From Deltaproteobacteria bacterium (GTDB taxonomy: Bacteria; Desulfobacterota; Desulfobacteria; Desulfobacterales; ETH-SRB1), in assembly GCA_030627405.1 (NCBI GenBank), contig DAOUSD010000020.1, positions 1 through 13,346 on the forward strand: DNA of 13,346 bases, written 5' to 3'. This document shows positions 1 through 8,160 of the stretch, piece after piece. Each line of letters starts with the position of its first letter. The stretch's first letter is position 1. Made by a program: the position numbers and the translations under genes. The notes below the pieces were generated by a model that saw only the letters and a list, made by a program, of their open reading frames with translations, was not told the origin of the DNA and did not search any database.

Positions 1-162
1 ACGAAATAACTTCCCCAACTATGCATCACAGCTTCAGGCCACCTTTGCCCGATCTCAAATCACAAAAATATCAAAATAGCCTGCTATTCCATCAACTTTT
101 GTGATTCGAGATCGAACAAATTTGACCCAAATCTATGCACCTACTTGGGGAAGTTATTTTGT
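1..162. repeat. Long imperfect inverted repeat, MITE-like
   Basis: The outer arms at 1-18 and 145-162 are complementary at 17 of 18 positions (core AACTTCCCCAA / TTGGGGAAGTT). An inner pair, 51-67 and 97-113, matches at 16 of 17, and a small hairpin AATAGC / GCTATT sits at the tip (75-80 / 83-88). The whole segment could fold as one long hairpin with unpaired bulges at 19-50 and 114-144. No open reading frame of note lies inside. Terminal inverted repeats with a non-coding palindromic interior fit a MITE or another mobile hairpin element. A long structured RNA leader for resB is the alternative. The left edge coincides with the window edge, so the element may extend further left. Confidence 0.7.
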
Positions 163-186
163 CCCCGTTCCTTAAAAGGATAAATA

Positions 187-1554
<1,368 letters not shown>

Positions 1555-1573
1555 CATCAGAAATTTAAAAACT

Positions 1574-1714
1574 GATTCAAGCATTGGTAACTGTTCACGG
1601 TTGAAAAAACAGAAGGTTTATAAATATTGCACCCCTATCCAAGATGCTTCAATCGTTGCATAGTTCATTGAAAAAACTGTGAACTTTGAACCGACAACAG
1701 TGAACTGTAAACGG
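1574..1714. repeat. Intergenic inverted repeats between resB and ccsA
   Basis: This gap holds several overlapping repeats. GATTCAAGCAT (1574-1584) is complementary to ATGCTTCAATC (1644-1654) at 10 of 11 positions. AACTGTTCACGGTT-like sequence near 1589-1602 recurs in inverted form as AACTGTGAAC (about 1675-1684) and ACAGTGAACTGT (about 1697-1708). The GTGAAC-type word is a low-complexity intergenic repeat that I associate with genomes of this group. No T-run follows, so a terminator is unlikely, and no convincing promoter is visible. Confidence 0.45.
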
Positions 1715-1740
1715 CTACACCAAATATAAGGACATAAATC

Positions 1741-2577
1741 ATGGATAGTTCAAATTTGTTATCGATTGTAACATTTGTTTACGGGTTTGCAGCAATATTA
1801 TATATCGCTGCATGGATCTTCAAAAAAAAGCTTCCGGGCTTGCTGGCAACTTGGACAGTTTTATTGGGGGCTATGGGCAATGCTGCCGGCATTATTATGC
1901 GATGGGTTGAATCTTATAAGCTTGGGATAGGGCATGCGCCATTATCTAATATGTATGAATCCCTGGTCTTTTTTTCCTGGACCATAGCAGTTATTTACCT
2001 TGTAATTGAACGAACTTACAAAAATCGAATACTAGGGGTATTTACAATGCCCCTTGTATTTCTTTCTATAGCTTATGCTTCCCTTTCTCCCAATATAAAT
2101 GATCAAATACAGCCTTTAATCCCTGCGTTGAAAAGCAACTGGCTTATTGCTCATGTCATGACATGTTTTCTTGGTTATGCTGCCTTTGCAATAGCTTTTG
2201 GCATAAGCTTGATGTATCTTTTGGCGAGTGGAGATAAGAAGGGAAAAGGCTATTTGCTTTCACATTTCCCCAAGCCGGCGTTTCTGGACAATTTGACACA
2301 TCAAATGGTAACATTCGGTTTTTTATTTCTGTCTATTGGAATAATAACGGGAGCTGTTTGGGCCAACTCAGCCTGGGGGAGCTACTGGTCGTGGGATCCT
2401 AAAGAAACATGGTCTTTAATTACCTGGTTTATTTATGCAACATTATTGCATGCCAGATTGATGCGGGGCTGGCATGGTAAAAGAATTGCTTATGTTTCCG
2501 TTATAGGTTTTATGGCCGTTCTTTTCACTTATTTCGGCGTGAATCTTCTGCCGGGCTTGCACAGTTATGCCCAGTGA
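1741..2577 (+). CDS. ccsA: Cytochrome c assembly protein CcsA/ResC, haem handling
   Basis: This is the CcsA/ResC partner of ResB in system II cytochrome c maturation, an integral membrane protein that presents haem to the external face. The 278 residues are hydrophobic through about eight spans. They carry the tryptophan-rich WWD signature at 207-229 (VWANSAWGSYWSWDPKETW), which binds haem. Conserved-type histidines lie at His138 (LIAHVM), His187 (LTHQMV), His237 (LLHARL) and His274 (GLHSYAQ), flanking the WWD loop as in the family. Start: ATG with TAAGGA and an 8-base gap. It lies downstream of resB and upstream of a multihaem cytochrome gene, a natural client. NrfE/CcmF proteins share the WWD motif but are much longer, so CcsA is favoured. 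Confidence 0.95.
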   Translation: MDSSNLLSIVTFVYGFAAILYIAAWIFKKKLPGLLATWTVLLGAMGNAAGIIMRWVESYKLGIGHAPLSNMYESLVFFSWTIAVIYLVIERTYKNRILGVFTMPLVFLSIAYASLSPNINDQIQPLIPALKSNWLIAHVMTCFLGYAAFAIAFGISLMYLLASGDKKGKGYLLSHFPKPAFLDNLTHQMVTFGFLFLSIGIITGAVWANSAWGSYWSWDPKETWSLITWFIYATLLHARLMRGWHGKRIAYVSVIGFMAVLFTYFGVNLLPGLHSYAQ

Positions 2578-2611
2578 TGGAAAAAACTTTCTCGAACACC
2601 ATCAATTTTAC

Positions 2612-2640
2612 TTGACAAAAATGAAATCTAAAGGTAAAGA
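2612..2640 (+). promoter_or_regulatory. Possible promoter for the qrc operon
   Basis: A perfect -35-like TTGACA at 2612-2617 is followed after 17 bases by TAAAGA (2635-2640), a weak -10 match (3 of 6). TAGAAT at 2644-2649 resembles a -10 better but is too far away. The position, 70-100 bases before qrcA and after ccsA, is reasonable for an operon promoter. This rests on sequence resemblance only. Confidence 0.3.
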
Positions 2641-2674
2641 AATTAGAATTATTTGTTCTTTTAACATCTTTACC
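2633..2674. promoter_or_regulatory. Inverted repeat in the qrcA leader
   Basis: GGTAAAGA (2633-2640) and TCTTTACC (2667-2674) form a perfect 8-base inverted repeat separated by 26 AT-rich bases. It overlaps the downstream part of the possible promoter and precedes the qrcA ribosome-binding site by about 30 bases. It could be an operator or an mRNA hairpin; there is no T-run, so it is not an obvious terminator. Confidence 0.35.
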
Positions 2675-2712
2675 AGTGCATTCAAACATCAACCAAGCTT
2701 GACGGAGTTTTC

Positions 2713-3435
2713 ATGAGCACACAAGATGACAAAGCTAAAGAAGTTTCCGCTGATGGGGCTGCTGGACCAATTATTCTTTTTTTCATTTTAGGACTTGCTG
2801 CAACTCTTGTATTTGGATGGGTAATATTCCCAAAGCTTCTCTATTCCCAGAAAAAACAGCCGATAGATTTTAACCATATTCTTCATGTTGAAGCTGTGGA
2901 AGAGGGATGTGAAAGCTGCCATTTCTTCCGTGAGGATGGAAGTTTTTCCGGGATTCCAAAACTTGCGCAGTGCGTTGAATGTCATGAGGATGCCCAGGGA
3001 GAGGATCCTAATGAAGTAAAGTTTGTTGAGGAATATGTGGCAAATGGAAGAGAGGTTCCATGGCTGGTATATGCAAGACAGCCGGACTGCGTATTCTTTT
3101 CACATGCAGCGCATGTAAAAAAGGCTGAGATGGATTGCGGCACCTGCCACGGGCACATTGGCGAATCCGAACATTCTAGAGTTTATGAAGAAAACAGAAT
3201 TACAGGTTACAGCCGGGATATATGGGGGAAAAATATATCAGGTTTAAGGAAGCATACTTGGGAGCGCATGAAGATGGATGATTGTGCTGAATGCCATGCT
3301 ACAAAAGAGATCAAAACAGATGTCGAGACACTCCCATGGCCGATAAACTGGCTCCCGCGACCTTATGAAAAACAGACCGGCAATCAGGCAAGAGTTAAGA
3401 CAGTAAAAGAGGCATGTTTTGTATGCCATAAGTAA
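2713..3435 (+). CDS. qrcA: QrcA-like membrane-anchored multihaem cytochrome c
   Basis: This is the predicted cytochrome subunit of the Qrc menaquinone reductase, the entry point for electrons from periplasmic cytochrome c3. The 240 residues begin with a short hydrophilic stretch and one membrane anchor (about 18-40), with the rest outside. Five CxxCH haem sites are visible at residues 66-70, 87-91, 142-146, 191-195 and 235-239, the last almost at the carboxyl end. Spare histidines in FNHILH (53-58) and FSHAAH (129-134) are likely axial ligands, as in cytochrome c7/c3-like proteins. The Desulfovibrio vulgaris Qrc is reported to bind six c haems, so a sixth site is either absent here or non-canonical; Cys126 just before FSHAAH is unpaired. 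Start: ATG with CGGAG 5 bases upstream. It is first in a four-gene block whose order matches qrcABCD, which is the main reason for the name. Confidence 0.85.
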   Translation: MSTQDDKAKEVSADGAAGPIILFFILGLAATLVFGWVIFPKLLYSQKKQPIDFNHILHVEAVEEGCESCHFFREDGSFSGIPKLAQCVECHEDAQGEDPNEVKFVEEYVANGREVPWLVYARQPDCVFFSHAAHVKKAEMDCGTCHGHIGESEHSRVYEENRITGYSRDIWGKNISGLRKHTWERMKMDDCAECHATKEIKTDVETLPWPINWLPRPYEKQTGNQARVKTVKEACFVCHK

Positions 3436-3490
3436 ATAAACTTTAAAGCCGATTAGCTTAAGAGCCACACATTTTTAAGGGGTAGAATCT

Positions 3491-5677
3491 ATGAATATAG
3501 GCAGAAGAAGTTTCTTGTCATTTGTAATTGGTGGTGCCGCTGGTACAGCTATTACACCATTACCATGGAAGCTGATAGATGATTCATCTATATGGTCGCA
3601 GAATTGGCCGTGGACTCCTGTTCCGCCGGATGGTGAATACAGTCAAGTGAATTCAGTCTGCACGCTCTGCCCCGGTGGTTGCGGGATTACTTTGCGCAAA
3701 GTTGATGACCGGGTTGTTAAGATAGAGGGCATGAAAGGACATCCGATAAACGATGGCGGTTTATGCCTTATGGGTTTATCGGGTCTTCAGTTGCTTTATG
3801 GTCCCACGCGAGTAAAAACTCCATTAAAAAGAGTGGGGAAAAGAGGCGAAGGAAAGTGGGAAAAAATATCCTGGGATGAAGCTATTTCAGAGGTTACAAA
3901 AAAACTTGCTGATATTAGATCAAACGGAGAATCCCATGCAGTTGGCTCTATTGTGGACTCAGAAAGCGGGACGGTACCTAATCTTTTTAAAAGATTTCTG
4001 ACAGCATATGGCTCTCCTAATTTTATGACTATGCCCTCCATTCAAGACACATACGGGATGACATTGCAACTTATGCAGGGGGTAAGTGCTCAGGCCGGAT
4101 TTGATGCTGAAAATGCCGACTTTATATTAAGTTTTGGAAGTGGAATAATTGATGGATGGGGCTCGCCGGTGCGTATGTTTAAGGCCAACAGTGCATGGAA
4201 AGCTAATGGCAAAAAAGTGGTACAGATTGAACCTCGCCTGTCAAATACAGCAGCAAAATCAGATAAATGGATCCCAATAAAACCCGGTACGGAAGCTGTT
4301 TTGGCATTAGGCCTTGCGAATGTTATCATAACCAACTCGTTAGATTCCAAAAAAATTAGCCGGTCAACCGGTTTTGAATCATTCAAGAAACTAGTCCAAA
4401 ACGAATACAGCATCGATAAAGTATCAAAAATAACGGGGATAAACAGCGCTACCATAGTATCATTGGCTAAGAATTTTGCTCGAGCTTCTAAGCCATTGGC
4501 AATTTGCGGCAAAGGGCAGGGAAGCATACCCGGCAGCCTTAATGAATTTATGGCAGTGCATGCATTAAATGCTCTTGTAGGCAATATAAATAAAGAGGGT
4601 GGTGTCTGGGCTGTAACTGAGACCGATTATATTAAATGGCCTAAGCTTGAAATGGACAGCGTTGCAGAAAACGGCATGCAAAAAGAGCGTATAGATGGAG
4701 CAGGGAGTGAATATCCGCATGCAAATTCCTTGTTAAACCGCCTGGCTGAGGTTATTAATTCCGGGGATGGATCTCTTGAGGTAATTTTTGTCTCAGGTGC
4801 AAATCCTTTATATTCAATGCCTGACAGTAAAGCAATGAAGACGGCATTTGATAGTATACCTTTTGTTGTAAGTTTTTCATCATACATGGATGAAACTGCC
4901 GATAATGCCGATTTAATCCTTCCTAATCATGTTTACCTGGAACGTTATGAGGATGTACCCACGCTGGCCGGGTTGTCTAAGCCCATTGTCGGTCTTACAA
5001 GGCCTGTGGTAAAACCCCAGTTTGATACAAAGCATGTTGGCGATGTTGTAATGCTTATAGCAAAAGCCCTGGGAGGTGGAATGGCAGATGCTTTCCCATG
5101 GGAGAGCTATGAGGCCTGTCTTAAAGAAACATTAGGCGTTAAATGGGATGTTTTGGTGGAAAAGGGATTTGAATTCAATGGTGACAAATGTATATTAGAA
5201 GGCGATTTCAATTTTTATCCTGAGGCTATGAAATCACTTTCCAACTTTACTCCGGTAAGCGCTGAAGGCAGTGCAATTTCGTATCCCCTTATACTCATAC
5301 CATATGATACCATCAGACTTGCAAACGGATATATCGGCGATCCACCTTTTGCAATAAAGGCAGTCGAGGACACAGTTCTTAAAGGTAAAAATTCATGTGT
5401 TGAGATAAATCCAAAGACAGGTAAAGAGCTTGGCCTGACTGAAGGCAGATATGCATCTTTACTTACTCCAAGAGGTAAAGCAAAGGTTAAAGTACATCTT
5501 TATGAAGGAATTATGCCCGGTATAATTGCTTTGCCGAGAGGACTGGGGCATACTGCCTATGATAAATACCTTGCTGGTAAGGGATGTAATTTTAACGAAC
5601 TCATAGGTCCGGCAGAAGATCCGGTATCCGGCCTTGATGCAGCATGGGGAATAAGGGCTAGACTGACCAAAGTATAA
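3491..5677 (+). CDS. qrcB: QrcB-like molybdopterin-oxidoreductase-fold subunit, Tat-exported
   Basis: The largest Qrc subunit belongs to the complex iron-sulfur molybdoenzyme family. The 728 residues start with a twin-arginine signal (GRRSFLSF, residues 4-11) followed by a hydrophobic stretch, so the protein is exported folded to the periplasmic face. A cluster motif C57-x2-C60-x3-C64 with Cys92 (GGLCLMG) can bind one Fe-S cluster. The dinucleotide-binding blocks are recognisable (SGANPLYSMPD, and a DETADNADLILPNH stretch). Where catalytic relatives such as thiosulfate or formate enzymes have a Cys or selenocysteine metal ligand in the sequence GSPN..S-V-C-D, this protein reads GSPNFMTMPSIQD, with Gln185 at that place by my alignment. 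That fits the published absence of molybdenum from Qrc. A ribosome site AAGGGG lies 8 bases before the ATG. It sits 55 bases after qrcA and 18 bases before qrcC. A true molybdoenzyme with another ligand is less likely. Confidence 0.88.
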   Translation: MNIGRRSFLSFVIGGAAGTAITPLPWKLIDDSSIWSQNWPWTPVPPDGEYSQVNSVCTLCPGGCGITLRKVDDRVVKIEGMKGHPINDGGLCLMGLSGLQLLYGPTRVKTPLKRVGKRGEGKWEKISWDEAISEVTKKLADIRSNGESHAVGSIVDSESGTVPNLFKRFLTAYGSPNFMTMPSIQDTYGMTLQLMQGVSAQAGFDAENADFILSFGSGIIDGWGSPVRMFKANSAWKANGKKVVQIEPRLSNTAAKSDKWIPIKPGTEAVLALGLANVIITNSLDSKKISRSTGFESFKKLVQNEYSIDKVSKITGINSATIVSLAKNFARASKPLAICGKGQGSIPGSLNEFMAVHALNALVGNINKEGGVWAVTETDYIKWPKLEMDSVAENGMQKERIDGAGSEYPHANSLLNRLAEVINSGDGSLEVIFVSGANPLYSMPDSKAMKTAFDSIPFVVSFSSYMDETADNADLILPNHVYLERYEDVPTLAGLSKPIVGLTRPVVKPQFDTKHVGDVVMLIAKALGGGMADAFPWESYEACLKETLGVKWDVLVEKGFEFNGDKCILEGDFNFYPEAMKSLSNFTPVSAEGSAISYPLILIPYDTIRLANGYIGDPPFAIKAVEDTVLKGKNSCVEINPKTGKELGLTEGRYASLLTPRGKAKVKVHLYEGIMPGIIALPRGLGHTAYDKYLAGKGCNFNELIGPAEDPVSGLDAAWGIRARLTKV

Positions 5678-5684
5678 CTTGAAT

Positions 5685-5690
5685 AAGAGG
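5685..5690 (+). promoter_or_regulatory. Ribosome-binding site fixing the qrcC start
   Basis: AAGAGG ends 5 bases before the ATG at 5696. An in-frame TTG at 5693 directly before it would leave only 2 bases, so the ATG is the better start. Confidence 0.6.
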
Positions 5691-5695
5691 TTTTG

Positions 5696-6517
5696 ATGAA
5701 AGAAGAAGGCAAACACAAAAAAGCCAAGAAGTATGGAATGGTCATAAACCTGGACGAATGCACTGGTTGTGGAGCCTGCATGGTTGCTTGTATGGCTGAG
5801 AATAATGTGCCGTTCAAGGAGGATGAATCTAACAAACTGGACAGCATCGCATGGATGCGTGTTTATAAGCTGACAAATGGAAAATCTTATCCTGAAGCTG
5901 ATATCTGCTATCTTCCTAGACCATGTATGCATTGTGAGGGGGAACATGGGCATTCACCATGTGTGTCTGTTTGTCCGGCAACTGCAACTGACTATAACCA
6001 TGAGACCGGGATTGTAAGCCAGATTTATACCCGGTGTTTTGGATGCAGGTATTGTATGGCTGCATGTCCGTATCATGCACGTTATTTTAACTGGTGGGAT
6101 CCAGTGTGGCCGGAGGGATCGACTAAATATCTTAGTCCTAATGTTTCACCTCGAATGAGAGGTGTCGTGGAAAAATGCAGTTTTTGTTTCCATAGATATC
6201 AATTAGCAATGGACAAAGCTTTTCTTGAAGGACGGACAGTCCTTGAAGAAGATGAATATCAGACCTCTTGTACTCAGGCATGTCCTGCCGGCGCTATTAC
6301 ATTCGGTGATCTTAATAATCCTGAACATAAGGTGCATCAACTGGCCAAGCCTGACAATAAGCATGGTGGACGACCAGGTAATCCCAATGTTTTTAGGCTT
6401 CTTGAAAGACTTGGTACTAATCCTAAGGTTTATTATATGTCAAGCCGTGAATGGGTAAGGCAAGCCGGTGATAACTACCTTGATAATGAAGATTTTGCAA
6501 AAAATTATCGCCACTAA
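5696..6517 (+). CDS. qrcC: QrcC-like four-cluster ferredoxin subunit
   Basis: This is the electron-wire subunit of Qrc, related to PsrB/DmsB/NrfC ferredoxin-like proteins. The 273 residues have four cysteine groups: C22-C25-C28-C32 (CTGCGACMVAC), C77-C80-C89-C93, C114-C117-C120-C124 (CFGCRYCMAAC) and C161-C164 with C192-C196 (CTQACPAGAITFGD). All sixteen ligands expected for four cubane clusters appear present, although Qrc as purified has one [3Fe-4S] cluster. There is no signal peptide or membrane span. As in relatives, it is probably carried through the Tat pore bound to QrcB and ends on the periplasmic side between QrcB and QrcD. It follows qrcB with an 18-base gap and is certainly cotranscribed. 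Confidence 0.88.
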   Translation: MKEEGKHKKAKKYGMVINLDECTGCGACMVACMAENNVPFKEDESNKLDSIAWMRVYKLTNGKSYPEADICYLPRPCMHCEGEHGHSPCVSVCPATATDYNHETGIVSQIYTRCFGCRYCMAACPYHARYFNWWDPVWPEGSTKYLSPNVSPRMRGVVEKCSFCFHRYQLAMDKAFLEGRTVLEEDEYQTSCTQACPAGAITFGDLNNPEHKVHQLAKPDNKHGGRPGNPNVFRLLERLGTNPKVYYMSSREWVRQAGDNYLDNEDFAKNYRH

Positions 6518-6587
6518 AATCAAGAAGAATTGATTAATAGATTTGTCAATAAATTAGTAACAGCAAATTTTTAGGAGTACATAACTT

Positions 6588-7820
6588 ATGGATTCAGCAT
6601 TAATACCCGATGGAGTTAAACGCTGTTCATTTGGGAAATTTGCCTTGGGAATCATTATAGCTGGTGGCGTGCTGTTGTGGGGTGTTTACGCTATGCTGCT
6701 TATCTGGTTAAAGGGACTTAATCAGACAAATATGAATGATTACTATGGATTTGCATTATGGATATGGGCTGACCTTGGAGTTATTGCCCTGGGCGGCGGA
6801 GCTTTTTTTATAGGATTGTTAAGATATGTTATTGGAAAGGATGAGCTGAAGAATATTATTAATTACGCCGTTCTTATCGGGTTTATATGTTACAGCTCCG
6901 CACTTTTAATCCTTGCAATAGATGTTGGGCAGCCTTTGAGGAGCTGGTTTATATTCTGGCACGCTAATATTCACTCAATGTTGACGGAAGTGGCATTTTG
7001 TCTTTCATGTTATTTTGCAGTTCTTACTATCGAATATATCCCGCTTATTCTTGAAAACCGTCAGATTAATAAAGTTCCTTTCTTTCATAATCTTGCACAC
7101 AATATGCACGAGGTAATGGTAATATTTGCAGCAACCGGTGCTTTTCTTTCCTTTTTCCATCAGGGATCACTTGGCGGAACCCCGGCAGTTCTTTATGGGC
7201 GTCCATTTGCTTTCAGGGAAGGGGTGTTTATCTGGCCGTGGACATTCTTTCTCTTTACCTGGTCGGCAGCAGCCTATGGTCCATGCTTTACACTATTTGT
7301 GACAAGGCTGACTGAAAAAATTACAGGTAAGAAGCTGGTCAAGCAAAATGTTATAGATCTGCTGGCCAAGATATCCGGCTGGATGATGGGAACATACATT
7401 ATTGCAAAAATTATTGATACCTGGTACTGGGCTACAGTTACAGCCACTGCCAGCGGCTTTAATCTAATTGATTTTTATTCCAATAATCCTTTTTATGGAA
7501 TCTGGATTCTTATAGCCGAGATAGTAGTTTGTGGAATTGTGCCGGCATTGATACTTCTTACACCAAAGGGGCGCAGCAATTCTACGCTGCTGTTTACAGC
7601 AGTATTGCTGGCCTGTATTGGTGTTTTACTTAATCGCTGGGTAATGGTGCTGCAGGTAATGGCAGCGCCGGTCATGACTTTTGAAAACTGGGTCATGTAT
7701 ATTCCTAGCTGGCAGGAAGTTGCAACAACCATTCTTCCTGTAGCTTACGGAGTTATTCTGGTTATGATATCATTCCGTTATTTACCTATATTCCCCCAGG
7801 AACGGGAATTGAATTCTTAG
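6588..7820 (+). CDS. qrcD: QrcD-like NrfD/PsrC-family quinone-site membrane protein
   Basis: This is the integral membrane subunit that would bind and reduce menaquinone. The 410 residues form about ten hydrophobic spans, the size of the longer NrfD/PsrC group shared with alternative complex III and Hmc. Conserved-looking polar spots inside or beside spans include GQPLRSWFIFWHANIHS (114-130), LTEVAFCLSCYF (132-143), HNMHEVM (171-177) and SFFHQGSLGGTPAVLYGRP (188-206). Together they resemble the quinone pocket region of this family. No haem or cluster motif is present. Start: ATG with TAGGAG about 10 bases upstream. It lies 70 bases after qrcC and its stop overlaps the ribosome site of the small gene that follows. 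Family membership is sure; the Qrc assignment rests on gene order. Confidence 0.88.
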   Translation: MDSALIPDGVKRCSFGKFALGIIIAGGVLLWGVYAMLLIWLKGLNQTNMNDYYGFALWIWADLGVIALGGGAFFIGLLRYVIGKDELKNIINYAVLIGFICYSSALLILAIDVGQPLRSWFIFWHANIHSMLTEVAFCLSCYFAVLTIEYIPLILENRQINKVPFFHNLAHNMHEVMVIFAATGAFLSFFHQGSLGGTPAVLYGRPFAFREGVFIWPWTFFLFTWSAAAYGPCFTLFVTRLTEKITGKKLVKQNVIDLLAKISGWMMGTYIIAKIIDTWYWATVTATASGFNLIDFYSNNPFYGIWILIAEIVVCGIVPALILLTPKGRSNSTLLFTAVLLACIGVLLNRWVMVLQVMAAPVMTFENWVMYIPSWQEVATTILPVAYGVILVMISFRYLPIFPQERELNS

Positions 7821-7824
7821 GAGG
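7819..7824 (+). promoter_or_regulatory. Perfect Shine-Dalgarno overlapping the qrcD stop
   Basis: AGGAGG overlaps the TAG stop of qrcD (7818-7820) and stands 7 bases before the ATG at 7832. This supports real, probably coupled, translation of the small gene. Confidence 0.75.
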
Positions 7825-7831
7825 TTAAAAT

Positions 7832-7990
7832 ATGTTTCCATTTTCATTTGAATGGATTTGGGATGTTGGTCATATGGTATTCATGGGTGGTTTGTGGTAT
7901 GCGTTAACAATTTTGGGCCTTGGAATGACTTACTGTATTTTAAAGGCTGTTGTTGATACGATGCATGGTAAAGGCGGCCAGCACCACTAA
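7832..7990 (+). CDS. Small single-span membrane protein, candidate fifth Qrc subunit
   Basis: A 52-codon gene starts 11 bases after qrcD with the strongest ribosome site in the window and ends 31 bases before the operon terminator. The protein begins MFPFSFEWIWDVGHMVFMGG. It has one hydrophobic span of about 25 residues (roughly 14-38) and a short polar tail (KAVVDTMHGKGGQHH) with three histidines. The single basic residue after the span suggests an inside-facing carboxyl end, but this is weak. I do not recognise a named family. The Hmc complex of Desulfovibrio, which shares the NrfD-like subunit, has a small single-span protein (HmcD), so an accessory or assembly subunit that packs against QrcD is a reasonable guess. 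Coding status is well supported by context; function is inference. Confidence 0.75.
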   Translation: MFPFSFEWIWDVGHMVFMGGLWYALTILGLGMTYCILKAVVDTMHGKGGQHH

Positions 7991-8021
7991 ATCAGACAAT
8001 AATCCACAGCATAATATTATA

Positions 8022-8067
8022 AAAAAAGCGCTTATCTCATTGTTAAAATGTGGTAAAGCGCTTTTTT
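8022..8067 (+). terminator. Rho-independent terminator after the qrc operon
   Basis: AAAAAAGCGCTT (8022-8033) and AAGCGCTTTTTT (8056-8067) form a perfect 12-base stem with a 22-base loop, and the T-run is part of the descending arm. The A-run on the left means it could also stop transcription from the other strand. It separates the qrc unit from murA. Confidence 0.85.
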
Positions 8068-8160
8068 GTTTGAAGGTTTGTAACAGTTTCCTGCTTTGAA
8101 TGTATCAAACCTGAAGCTCACGCGCATACGGTTTGTTTTATAAAGCTTAAAGGTATAAAG

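Noticed and set aside
4090..4584. Minus-strand 164-codon open frame inside qrcB
   Set aside because: It is fully covered by a well-recognised gene on the other strand and its translation has no recognisable motif.
5459..5953. Minus-strand frame across the qrcB-qrcC junction
   Set aside because: It lies opposite two clear genes including the QrcC cluster motifs; a shadow frame.
8106..8135. CAAACC / GGTTTG inverted repeat upstream of murA
   Set aside because: A 6-base stem with an 18-base loop and no conserved setting is expected by chance; no good promoter could be placed around it.
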